A stretch of 64,000 nt of DNA from JBFWVD01 sp050246915 (GTDB taxonomy: Bacteria > Actinomycetota > Acidimicrobiia > Acidimicrobiales > Ilumatobacteraceae). The position numbers and the translations under genes are program-made. Every line of letters begins with the position of its first letter. Within the stretch, counting starts at the first letter, position 1. This document shows positions 41,672 through 49,900 of the stretch, in pieces. The notes under the pieces are model-generated. The model was not told the origin of the DNA. It saw only the letters and a program-made list of their open reading frames with translations, and ran no database searches. The stretch lies in contig JBFWVD010000005.1 of assembly GCA_050246915.1 (NCBI GenBank), positions 76,954-140,953 on the forward strand, written 5' to 3'.

Positions 41672-43237
41672 ATGCGATCGAGACGTTGGCGTGAAGCTGC
41701 TTTGATCGCGCTCGTAGCGGCGACTTCCTTCGTTGCGAGTGCGGGCCCGGCCGCGGCATCGGTGAGTGTCGTCCGGGGGCTTTGGCTCCCAACAGGTTGG
41801 GCCGATCTCGAGTCGACTCCGTCGGGCGATGGCTACTGGGTCCTCGCCGCCAGCGGCGCAGTGCAGGGGTTCGGAGACGCGACGAGCCTCGGTGGCACGG
41901 GGACATTGCTCGGCGGAGAGGTCGCAGTGTCGATGTCCGCCACGACCACCGGCAATGGGTATTGGGTGTTCACCGACCGGGGTCGGGTGATAGCGCGTGG
42001 TGACGCTGTCTCATACGGCGACGCGTCGGCCCTTGCGCTGGTCGGACCGATCCGGGATTCGATCGCGACGGCATCCGGACGGGGCTACTTCATGGTCGCG
42101 TCGGATGGCGGCGTGTTCACCTTCGGCGACGCTCGCTTCAGCGGGTCGATGGGTGCGACGCCCTTGAACGCGCCGGTTGAATCGTTGGTGCCCGATCCCG
42201 ATGGCTCGGGATACTGGCTCGTCGCCTCTGACGGTGGCGTCTTCGCGTTCGACGCGGTGTTCCATGGCTCGATGGCGTCTGTGGCTCTCAACTCTCCCGT
42301 AGAGGGCATGGTCCCGTTCGGTGATGGTTATGTGCTGGTGGGGAGCGACGGCGGCGCGTTTGTGTTCTCCGATCGTCCGTTCTTCGGGAGTCTGGGTTCT
42401 TCTCCACCGGCGAGCCCTGTTGTTGCGATCACAGCGCGGCCTCAAGGTGATGGATATCGAATGCTGACGCAATCTGGGCAGGTGTTCGGATTCGGAGGGG
42501 CGAGCGACCTTGGTTCCCCTGCCGTGCCGGGTCCCGAGTGCAGGAGGACATTGATCTTGTTCCGTCCGGCACTCACCCGGCTCGACACCGAGACGGGTGT
42601 GGTGGCCAGCGGCGTGAGCAATGGCCCAGAACGTTGCGGGCGGACCCACGGTTTCGAACCGGCGGTTAAGGTCGTCGACCCATCGGGCGCGCCGGCAGCT
42701 CGCACGCACGATGGATCGTTCTTCTGGTATCGAACAACGATCGGCTCGACCAACGAGATCCACGTGGTCGATCCCGTTGATCGCCGCGACCGCATCGTCG
42801 GCCACGTCTCGAGTGAGGATCGCATCGGCGGGATCGATCTTGCCACCGGGCGCATGCTCGTGCACTCGCGTGGTGCCGTACAAGAGATCGACTTGGCAAC
42901 CGGCGCCGTTGGCAGGCGAGTCGCCTTGCCCGTTGCTGGCCTATTGGTGACGTTCACCGACTGGTCCGCCGACTCGCGGTTCGTGGGCCTGACCTACACC
43001 GATCAAGCCAAAGGCGCGGGCTTCAGTGGTGCAGTCGTCGTGGTCGATCTGCTCGAGGCGTCGTTGACGATGGCGAGCAACCCGAGTTGGCGCCAGGCGC
43101 TGTATCCGCCGGATGTCTTCGTGCTCGCAAACGGGAACGTCGCTGTGGTGATGTTCGGCAGTCCCATCGTTGATATCGGCACATTGACTGGGCAGCCGAT
43201 CCGCACACTCGACCTGGCGGGTGGAGCATCCTCGTAG
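41672..43237 (+). CDS. Secreted protein with six GYW...DGGVF repeats
   Basis: 521 residues. A signal peptide (basic MRSRRWREA, hydrophobic core, cleavage near AGPAAAS) is followed by six repeats of ~35-45 residues of the type GSGYWLVASDGGVFAFDAVF, up to about residue 285. The second half lacks these repeats and looks like a beta-propeller of the WD40/quinoprotein kind (repeated hDhxTGxVxxR patterns: RLDTETGVVASG, EIDLATGAVGRR). No enzyme motif is seen. The same repeat builds the C-terminal half of the amidase at 59623, so a wall- or surface-binding role is plausible. Function unknown. Confidence 0.8.
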   Translation: MRSRRWREAALIALVAATSFVASAGPAAASVSVVRGLWLPTGWADLESTPSGDGYWVLAASGAVQGFGDATSLGGTGTLLGGEVAVSMSATTTGNGYWVFTDRGRVIARGDAVSYGDASALALVGPIRDSIATASGRGYFMVASDGGVFTFGDARFSGSMGATPLNAPVESLVPDPDGSGYWLVASDGGVFAFDAVFHGSMASVALNSPVEGMVPFGDGYVLVGSDGGAFVFSDRPFFGSLGSSPPASPVVAITARPQGDGYRMLTQSGQVFGFGGASDLGSPAVPGPECRRTLILFRPALTRLDTETGVVASGVSNGPERCGRTHGFEPAVKVVDPSGAPAARTHDGSFFWYRTTIGSTNEIHVVDPVDRRDRIVGHVSSEDRIGGIDLATGRMLVHSRGAVQEIDLATGAVGRRVALPVAGLLVTFTDWSADSRFVGLTYTDQAKGAGFSGAVVVVDLLEASLTMASNPSWRQALYPPDVFVLANGNVAVVMFGSPIVDIGTLTGQPIRTLDLAGGASS

Positions 43238-43265
43238 TTCGCCTCTGCCCGGCCGCGATTGCCCC

Positions 43266-44855
43266 TCAGAAGGATCGGTCGTCGACCGCAGCACGATGGC
43301 GCGACAGAGCGATCATGCCTTTGGCGACCGGATGACTGAACACGACTGCGGCGAAGTACACGATCGCCCCGACGACCACGCCGACGATCGTCTTGGTCCA
43401 CGCTCCGGACAGTTGTGAGGTGAGGCTCACGATCACCAGAGCCATCACCGCGGCGGACACGATGTAACGCAGCAACGTCACTGGCAGCGTGAGTCCGCCG
43501 AGTCGACCGACGCGCTGTACCAATACCGCATAGGCCAGAGCGGCGGACGCGAGGTACGCGATCCCGTATGACGCGGCGAGTCCGATCGCTCCCCAACGCT
43601 CCACGAACGCGACAGCCAAGATCACGTTCACCGCGTTCTCGCCGACGTTCAAGATGAACGGCGTCTTGGCATCGCGCATCGCGTAGAACCCGCGCAGGAC
43701 GAACAGGTACACCGAGAACCCGAACAGTCCTGCGGCGAATGCGATGAGCACCTTGCCGGTGAGGAGGGCGTCATCGGCGCTGAACTCACCACGGCGGAAC
43801 ATGATCGACACCAACGGTTTGCCGAGCGTCATAAAGCCGACCGAGGCGGGGATCACCAACAGCGCGAGGGCGCGCATGCCGAGGTTCATCTGCGAGCGGA
43901 ACCTGGCGAAGTTCCCATGGTGGGCGCTCGAGGCCAGTTCGGGAGCGAAGGTCGTCATGAGGCTCACCGCCAACAGCCCATGGGGCAACACGAACAACGT
44001 GAAGGCGTAGGTGTACGCGGTGTAGTCACCTTCGTTGCGGTTGGCGAGGATGGTGATGATGGACCACGCCACCTGGTTGGCGGCGACGTAGCCGAGCGTC
44101 CAACCCGACATGGTCACCACACGTTTCACGGCGGGGTGTCGGAAATCGGGATTCCATCGGATGGTCACCCCCGATCGGCTCAGCGCCGGCAGCAAAGCGA
44201 TGGCGGTGACGGCGACTCCTGCGGTGGTGCCCAAGCCGAGGAGCCACACGATCGAACTCGATCCGGCGGCATTGGTGATGTCGAGCGGTCCGGAGATGAG
44301 CGTGGGGGCGGACAGCACCACAGCGATGACGATCAGGTTGTTGAACACCGGGGTGAAGGCCGGCGCCATGAACCGCCGTCGGGCATTGAGCAACGATGTG
44401 GCCAGCGCCGTCATCCCGTAGAAGAAGATCTGGGGGAGGAACAACCGCGACAGCCGAGTGCCTACCTCCCGCATCTGAGTGACGTCACCTTCCACCTGCA
44501 GCGTGAGCAGTCGGATGATGAGCGGGGCGCACAACACCGCGGCGATCGTGACGGCCAAGAGCACGATGAGCGCCACCGAGATGATGGCGTCGGTGCCCTC
44601 GGAGTCCTCGTCCTCGTGCTGTTGGACGAACATCGGCACCAGCGACGCCGTCAGCACCCCACCGAGCAGCAGCTCGTACACCACGTTGGGGGTGTTGTTG
44701 GCCATGTTGTAGGTGTCGGACAGACGCTGCTTGCCGATGGCGGATGCGAGCGCCAGTACCCGGACGAGGCCGGTGATGCGGCTGAGGCCGGTACCGAGCG
44801 CCACAGCTGCGTTCGAGCGGAGCATGGCCTTCGCCCGGTCGTCGCTCGCGCTCAC
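43266..44855 (-). CDS. murJ: Lipid II flippase MurJ (MviN family)
   Basis: 529 residues with about 14 membrane segments. Moves lipid II across the membrane for peptidoglycan synthesis. Family marks: LGTGLSRITGLVRVLALASA at the start, FLPQIFFYGM, and the RRGEFSADDA segment. The GTG at 44855 is chosen over longer frames up to 45032 because a TAGGCT box lies 8 nt upstream and the longer frame reads as Arg/Pro-rich. Divergent from the moxR gene and convergent with the secreted repeat protein, 28 bp from its end. Confidence 0.93.
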   Translation of the reverse strand: MSASDDRAKAMLRSNAAVALGTGLSRITGLVRVLALASAIGKQRLSDTYNMANNTPNVVYELLLGGVLTASLVPMFVQQHEDEDSEGTDAIISVALIVLLAVTIAAVLCAPLIIRLLTLQVEGDVTQMREVGTRLSRLFLPQIFFYGMTALATSLLNARRRFMAPAFTPVFNNLIVIAVVLSAPTLISGPLDITNAAGSSSIVWLLGLGTTAGVAVTAIALLPALSRSGVTIRWNPDFRHPAVKRVVTMSGWTLGYVAANQVAWSIITILANRNEGDYTAYTYAFTLFVLPHGLLAVSLMTTFAPELASSAHHGNFARFRSQMNLGMRALALLVIPASVGFMTLGKPLVSIMFRRGEFSADDALLTGKVLIAFAAGLFGFSVYLFVLRGFYAMRDAKTPFILNVGENAVNVILAVAFVERWGAIGLAASYGIAYLASAALAYAVLVQRVGRLGGLTLPVTLLRYIVSAAVMALVIVSLTSQLSGAWTKTIVGVVVGAIVYFAAVVFSHPVAKGMIALSRHRAAVDDRSF

Positions 44856-44863
44856 GATCGGTG

Positions 44864-44869
44864 AGCCTA
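44864..44869 (-). promoter_or_regulatory. -10 box of murJ
   Basis: TAGGCT on the minus strand, 8 nt before the chosen GTG; this spacing decides the start. Confidence 0.5.
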
Positions 44870-45013
44870 CGGTGCGGGTCGGTGACGGCCGGGGCAATCG
44901 CCGTGGCTCCCGCCGCGTGCCACGCCCCGACGCGGCCGGGGGATGTGTGGGGATCGGTGACTGGCGACCTGTACGGCGTAGGAACTGGTTGCAGATCTGG
45001 TTGCGCCGCCCGT

Positions 45014-45019
45014 TACGGT
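45014..45019 (+). promoter_or_regulatory. -10 box of the moxR-VWA operon
   Basis: TACGGT, 6 nt before the ATG at 45026; probably leaderless and decides the start over the longer open frame from 44861. Confidence 0.55.
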
Positions 45020-45025
45020 GGTCAC

Positions 45026-45886
45026 ATGACACATCGCTTCGAGACCGTGCCCGCCGTCCGCGAGGGACTGCGTGACGTCAATTATCTGGCCGACGAGGGC
45101 ATTGCCGGAGTGGTGTTCCTGGCCGATCGCCTCGGCAAGCCGATCCTCGTGGAGGGTCCCGCGGGCACCGGCAAGACCCAGCTCGCCAAGAGCGTCGCCG
45201 AGATGACCGGCGCACGCCTGATCCGACTCCAGTGCTACGAGGGGCTCGACGAGTCCCGGGCGTTGTACGAGTGGAACTACAAGAAGCAGTTGTTGCGCAT
45301 CCAGGCCGACCGCAACAGCGACTCATGGAGTGAGGTGCACGACGACATCTTCTCCGAGGAGTTCCTGCTCGCTCGCCCGTTGCTCGAGGCGATCCGCGCC
45401 GAGGACCCCGTCGTGCTGCTCATCGACGAAGTCGATCGCGTCGAGGTCGAGACCGAGGCGTTGCTGCTCGAGATCTTGTCCGAATACCAGGTGTCCATCC
45501 CCGAGCTCGGCACGGTCACCGCCAAGCAGATCCCGCTCGTGTTCCTCACCTCCAACAACACCCGTGAGCTGTCCGAAGCGCTCAAGCGTCGTTGCCTCTT
45601 CCTCCACGTCGACTATCCGACGATGGAGCGCGAGAAGGAGATCGTGCTGGCCAAGGTCGAGGGCATCACCGAGCACCTCGCCGATCAGGTCGCCCGCATC
45701 GTGCGCTCGTTGCGCCAGCTGGATCTGAAGAAGAGCCCGAGCGTTTCCGAGACCCTCGATTGGGCGCGCACGTTGGTGTTGCTCGGCCTCGACTCGATCG
45801 ACGCACAGCAGGCGAAAGAGACATTGCACGTCCTGCTCAAGTACCAGACCGACATCACCAAGGCCGCGAAAGAACTTTCGGCCTGA
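45026..45886 (+). CDS. MoxR-family AAA+ ATPase
   Basis: 286 residues. Walker A LVEGPAGTGKTQLA (residues ~40-53), Walker B VVLLIDEVDR, sensor 1 FLTSNNTRELS and arginine-finger segment ALKRRCLFLHVD. MoxR proteins work as chaperones that insert cofactors or mature enzyme complexes, with a VWA-domain partner; the partner gene follows at once with overlapping stop and start (TGATG). The client is not visible here: no CO dehydrogenase or other target lies nearby. Start set by the promoter at 45014. Confidence 0.9.
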   Translation: MTHRFETVPAVREGLRDVNYLADEGIAGVVFLADRLGKPILVEGPAGTGKTQLAKSVAEMTGARLIRLQCYEGLDESRALYEWNYKKQLLRIQADRNSDSWSEVHDDIFSEEFLLARPLLEAIRAEDPVVLLIDEVDRVEVETEALLLEILSEYQVSIPELGTVTAKQIPLVFLTSNNTRELSEALKRRCLFLHVDYPTMEREKEIVLAKVEGITEHLADQVARIVRSLRQLDLKKSPSVSETLDWARTLVLLGLDSIDAQQAKETLHVLLKYQTDITKAAKELSA

Positions 45887-47319
45887 TGCTCGACCTGCTG
45901 AACGGCTTCATCACCGAACTGCGCAACGCCGGGCTCCCCGTGAGCCTGACGGAGAACCTCGATGCCATGGCGGCGATCAAGCACATCCCGCTCGAGGATC
46001 GCGAGGCGTTCAAGTACGCGCTCGCTGCGACGTTGGTGAAGAACAACTCCCATTGGCGGAGCTTCGAGACGATCTTCGAGGTGTACTTCAGCCTTCGCGG
46101 TCCGCAGTACAACTTGAAGGACGGCAACCTCGAAGAGCTGTGGCGGGAGATGCAGGAAGCCGAGGGGCAAGAGGGCGACAACCGCGGCAGCGCGGGTGGC
46201 GCCATGGACCAGCTCAGTGCCGAAGAGCTGGCGGCGATGTTGATGAACGCGCTCATGAACGGTGACGACGCCGTCATGCGTGCCATCGCTCGCCAGGCAG
46301 TTCAGCGTTATGCCGGCATGGAGCCAGGCCGCCCGGTGGGCGGCACGTACTACCTCTACCGCACGCTGCGGAACCTGAACCTCGACGCGGTCATGGAACA
46401 GCTCATGGAGAAGGCCCGCCAGGAGGCAACCGGCGGCCTCACCCCGCTCGAGGAGCGACTCGAGCGCGACGAGTACGAGGCCCGCATCGACCGGTTGAAG
46501 AAAGAAGTCGAGGCAGAGATCCGCCGTCGGCTGGTAGCCGATCGCGGTGCCGCAGCCATGGCCAAGACGCTGCGTAAGCCGCTGCCGGAAGACGTGGACT
46601 TCATGCACGCCAGCCGCGAGGAGATGGTCGATCTCCGTAAGGCACTGCAGCCGCTCACCCGTCGTCTCGCGGTCCGATTGGCCCGCAAGCGTCGGCACGG
46701 GCGCAAGGGTCCACTCGATTTCCGCAACACGGTCCGCCACTCGCTCAGCTATGGCGGCACTCCGGCTGAGCCGAAGTTCAAGTACCCCCGCCCGGCCAAG
46801 CCGGAGCTCATGGTGGTGGCCGACATCTCCGGATCGGTAGCCGCCTTCGCCCGCTTCACCTTGATGCTCGTGTACGCCATCCAGGGTCAGTTCTCCAAGG
46901 TTCGATCGTTCGTGTTCATCGACGGCATCGACGAGGTCACCGAGTTCTTCCGCGGGGTCGAGGACGTGACCGAGGCGGTGCATCGGGTGAACACCGAGGC
47001 CGACGTGGTGTGGGTCGATGGGCACAGCGACTACGGCCACGCCTTCGAGGTGTTCTGGGAGCGTTGGGGCAAGGAGGTCACGGCCAAGACCACCGTCGTG
47101 CTCCTCGGCGATGCCCGCAACAACTACCACGCGTCGCAGTCCTGGGTGATCAAGGAGATGAGCAAGAAGGCCCGTCACATCTACTGGCTCAACCCCGAAC
47201 CGCGCAGCTACTGGAACACCGGTGACTCCATCGTGGGTGAGTACGGCAACTTCGCTGACGGCGTGTTCGAATGCCGCAACCTGCGTCAGCTCGAATCGTT
47301 CGTCGAGAACCTTGCTTGA
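45886..47319 (+). CDS. VWA domain protein, CoxE-like, partner of the MoxR ATPase
   Basis: 477 residues. The N-terminal and middle parts are helical and charged (residues ~60-270). The C-terminal VWA fold starts with PELMVVADISGSVAAFARF, whose DISGS is the MIDAS metal motif; VVLLGDARNN supplies the later acidic position. This matches the CoxE/VWA group that acts with MoxR ATPases in enzyme maturation. The start overlaps the moxR stop, so the two proteins are made together. The frame is open upstream to 45592, inside moxR, and is not used. Confidence 0.88.
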   Translation: MLDLLNGFITELRNAGLPVSLTENLDAMAAIKHIPLEDREAFKYALAATLVKNNSHWRSFETIFEVYFSLRGPQYNLKDGNLEELWREMQEAEGQEGDNRGSAGGAMDQLSAEELAAMLMNALMNGDDAVMRAIARQAVQRYAGMEPGRPVGGTYYLYRTLRNLNLDAVMEQLMEKARQEATGGLTPLEERLERDEYEARIDRLKKEVEAEIRRRLVADRGAAAMAKTLRKPLPEDVDFMHASREEMVDLRKALQPLTRRLAVRLARKRRHGRKGPLDFRNTVRHSLSYGGTPAEPKFKYPRPAKPELMVVADISGSVAAFARFTLMLVYAIQGQFSKVRSFVFIDGIDEVTEFFRGVEDVTEAVHRVNTEADVVWVDGHSDYGHAFEVFWERWGKEVTAKTTVVLLGDARNNYHASQSWVIKEMSKKARHIYWLNPEPRSYWNTGDSIVGEYGNFADGVFECRNLRQLESFVENLA

Positions 47320-47421
47320 GCGCACCTCGCCCGTCGGGTCGCGAACGCTCCGGTCGCGAGCACGTCTGCGGAGGGTACTCGTGCCGCACAGAGTTCCGGC
47401 TGCACAGCAAGCGGAGTTGAC

Positions 47422-48075
47422 ATGACCACGCTCGTGCTCATCCGCCACGGCGAATCGGTGGTGACGGTGCAGCGTCGCATCGGCGGACTGCGCACCTGCT
47501 CAGGTCTCACCGAACTCGGGCGTGCGCAGGTCACGGCTTTGGCCGAGCGGGCCGCCCACACCGGCGAGCTCGTCTGCGATGTGCTGGTGTCCTCGACGAT
47601 GCCCCGTGCCATCCAGACCGCCGAGATCCTGGCCGCTGCTGCGGGCGCCACGAGCTTCGAGCAGGACCCGACGATGTGCGAGCAGGACCCGGGCGACTGT
47701 GACGGCATGACGTTCGACGACTATGTGAAGCAGTTCGGGACGCCGGATTGGGGTGGAGATCCCGATGCGGTTGTGTTCCCGGGCGGAGAGACCGTTCGGG
47801 CGTTCCATCGACGCGTCGCCGATGGGCTCGACGCGTTGCTGGCCCGACATCACGGCAAGCGGGTGGTCGTCGCCTGCCATGGCGGGGTGATCGATGCCTC
47901 GCTGCGCCATCTGCTCGGTGTGCCGATGGTCGGTCAATTCGAATTGCACACGTTCAATGCCTCGGTCACCGAGTTGGGTTGGCGTCCGTCGATGTGGAAG
48001 CTGGTCCGCTACAACGACGCAGCCCATTTGCACGGCCTGCACAGCGAACCAGTGCGGGTCACGAGCGAGGGATGA
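47422..48075 (+). CDS. Histidine phosphatase family protein
   Basis: 217 residues. Phosphoglycerate-mutase fold: LVLIRHGESVVTVQ carries the catalytic His of the RHG motif, VSSTMPRAIQTAEI the second Arg, and VVVACHGGVIDASLRHL the second His. Substrate unknown; such enzymes range from sugar-phosphate to nucleotide phosphatases. A GCGGAG lies shortly before the ATG. The stop overlaps the first copy of the ATGAGCC repeat that leads into the GMC oxidoreductase gene. Confidence 0.88.
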   Translation: MTTLVLIRHGESVVTVQRRIGGLRTCSGLTELGRAQVTALAERAAHTGELVCDVLVSSTMPRAIQTAEILAAAAGATSFEQDPTMCEQDPGDCDGMTFDDYVKQFGTPDWGGDPDAVVFPGGETVRAFHRRVADGLDALLARHHGKRVVVACHGGVIDASLRHLLGVPMVGQFELHTFNASVTELGWRPSMWKLVRYNDAAHLHGLHSEPVRVTSEG

Positions 48076-48134
48076 GCCAGCCCACATGAGCCCCGACCCA
48101 TGAGCCCTCGACCGATGAGCCCTTGCCCATGAGC
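48072..48134 (+). repeat. 14-bp tandem repeat ending at a start codon
   Basis: ATGAGC recurs at 48072, 48086, 48100, 48115 and 48129, so the period is 14-15 bp with ATGAGCC plus 6-8 variable bases. The first copy holds the stop of the phosphatase gene and the last is the chosen start of the GMC oxidoreductase. A decayed relative lies at 18868 before mrdA. Confidence 0.85.
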
Positions 48135-49517
48135 GCCGACCGGTTCGATGTCGTCGTGGTGGGCGGCGGGGTCGCCGGTTGCGTGGTGGCGTCGCGTCTG
48201 AGCGAGGCCGCCGATCGCTCTGTGTTGTTGCTCGAAGCCGGGCCCGATCTCCGGCCGGCGCGCGCCAGCGAGGAGCTCACCGGCATGAACCATCTGCGCA
48301 CCCAGCAGCTGGAGGATCGATGGGTGCACATCGGGACCGACGGGCCGGTGCCGTATCTGGGCGGTCGGGGGATCGGCGGATCATCGGCCGTCAACGGCAT
48401 GGTGATGATGTGGGGCTCAGTGGCCGACTACGACCGATGGTTCGAGCATTACGGCGCCGTCGGATGGAACGTGAGCGCCCGTCAACGAGCCATGCACCGT
48501 GTGCAGGAGACGATCGCGCCGGTGCTCGCCGGTCGCTCACGATGGGGTTCGGTGAGTCGCTCGCTCGCCGCGGGGGCCAAGGCTACGGGGCTGCGCGCCG
48601 TGGGTGATCACAACACCGGCGAACCCGGCGTGGGATCGGTCCACCTCGGCGCCCGTGACGGTCGCCGGCATCTGTTCGTCGAGGCCTACCTCGAACCGGC
48701 CCGAACCCGATCGAACCTCACCGTCGGAGTCGAGGCCACGGTTCGACGGGTGGTCCTCGACGCGAATCGCGCCGTGGGCGTGGAGCTCGTCGATGGCACC
48801 TTGGTCGAGGCTGGTGATGTGGTCCTCGCCGCCGGTGCGTTGGCCGATCCGCTCCTGCTGCGGGCCAGCGGCATCGATAGCCCGGGCATCGGCGGCAATC
48901 TGCACGATCATCCGGTGGTCGCGATACCGATCGCCCTGTCGGAGTCGGCGCGCGCCGGCGAGCCCGACGCCATGGTGATGGGCTGTGTGGTGCGCGCGTC
49001 GCTCCTCGAGCCGCTCGACACGTTGTTGTTCCCCCTCGATCATCTCGGTCAGAGCATCGGTGAGCGCGAGCACGGGGCGGTGATGCTGGTGCTGTTGTCC
49101 AGTCGATCACGCGGGCGTGTCGAGCCTGACGGGTCGATCACCCGCAACCTGTTCAGCGATCCGTTCGATCGTGAGCTCTTGGTGCGGGCAGCGGAGTTCA
49201 CCAGCGGCGTGCTCGGCACCATGGACAACATCGGAGTGCCCGAGACGCAACTGCTCGATCGTGCCGATGACGAGCTGATCGAGTGGGCTCGTAACCATCC
49301 GGCCAACATCTTCCATGCCGGTGGCACGTGTCGCATGGGTGCAGCCGGTGACGAGCAGGCGGTCACCGACGGGCGGGGCGCGGTGATCGGTCACGAGCAC
49401 TTGTGGATCGCTGACGCTTCGCTGATCCCGGAGCCGGTGCACGCCCCGCCGATGTCGACGGTGGCGATGCTGGCTGAGCACGTGGCTGACGCCATGGGCG
49501 AGCAAGCGGGGAGCTGA
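48129..49517 (+). CDS. GMC-family FAD oxidoreductase
   Basis: 462 residues. FAD-binding Rossmann motif VVVGGGVAGCVVASRL at the N-terminus, GGRGIGGSSAVNGMVMMWG (second FAD contact), GIDSPGIGGNLHDHP, and a C-terminal part with FHAGGTCRMG and the usual substrate-side His in that region. The family oxidises alcohol groups (choline, glucose and others); the substrate cannot be told. The length is a little shorter than choline dehydrogenases. Start ATG 48129, the last copy of the tandem ATGAGC repeat; a TTG two codons earlier is possible. Confidence 0.87.
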   Translation: MSADRFDVVVVGGGVAGCVVASRLSEAADRSVLLLEAGPDLRPARASEELTGMNHLRTQQLEDRWVHIGTDGPVPYLGGRGIGGSSAVNGMVMMWGSVADYDRWFEHYGAVGWNVSARQRAMHRVQETIAPVLAGRSRWGSVSRSLAAGAKATGLRAVGDHNTGEPGVGSVHLGARDGRRHLFVEAYLEPARTRSNLTVGVEATVRRVVLDANRAVGVELVDGTLVEAGDVVLAAGALADPLLLRASGIDSPGIGGNLHDHPVVAIPIALSESARAGEPDAMVMGCVVRASLLEPLDTLLFPLDHLGQSIGEREHGAVMLVLLSSRSRGRVEPDGSITRNLFSDPFDRELLVRAAEFTSGVLGTMDNIGVPETQLLDRADDELIEWARNHPANIFHAGGTCRMGAAGDEQAVTDGRGAVIGHEHLWIADASLIPEPVHAPPMSTVAMLAEHVADAMGEQAGS

Positions 49518-49641
49518 CGCGGCGGCCCTGGGGTGAGGATGTGGGACCGATGTCCCTTTCCACGTTCGGCTCGCGGGCGCATCATCAACTCAGCACCGCC
49601 CGCGTGCATCCAGCACGGGCGGCGACCGCAGGAGGCCGATC

Positions 49642-49878
49642 GTGGAAGATCGTCAGATCCTCAGTCACATCCAGAGTCTGGTTGCCGAGGAGCACGAGCT
49701 CGAGCAGCGCGGGCGGCGCCTCGGACCCGAGCAGCTCCGGCGACTGCACCAGATCGAGGCCGAGCTCGACCAGTCCTGGGACCTGCTGCGCCAGCGTCGG
49801 GCGCGTCGGCGCGCCGGTCTCGACCCGGACAACGCCACCGAACGCCCTCGGGAGATGGTCGGCTACTACCAACAATGA
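49642..49878 (+). CDS. DUF2630 family protein
   Basis: 78 residues. Matches the DUF2630 pattern from start to end: ILSHIQSLVAEEHELEQR, then LHQIEAELDQSWDLLRQRRA and RPREMVGYYQQ. Probably an alpha-helical coiled-coil protein; the family is frequent in actinobacteria and has no assigned role. GTG start with GGAGG six bases upstream. Ends 22 bp from the end of pgi on the other strand. Confidence 0.9.
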   Translation: MEDRQILSHIQSLVAEEHELEQRGRRLGPEQLRRLHQIEAELDQSWDLLRQRRARRRAGLDPDNATERPREMVGYYQQ

Positions 49879-49900
49879 GCTGGCAACAGTGAGTTCGACT

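Noticed and set aside
44856..45032. Longer murJ start
   Set aside because: The extra residues are Arg/Pro-rich and overlap the moxR start; TAGGCT lies 8 nt before the GTG at 44855.
45685..47448. 587-residue minus-strand frame opposite the VWA gene
   Set aside because: Antisense shadow; the plus strand carries the coupled moxR-VWA pair.
48123..49517. TTG at 48123 as the GMC oxidoreductase start
   Set aside because: The ATG two codons later fits the family N-terminus (SADRFDVVVVGGG) and is the stronger start; the difference is minor.
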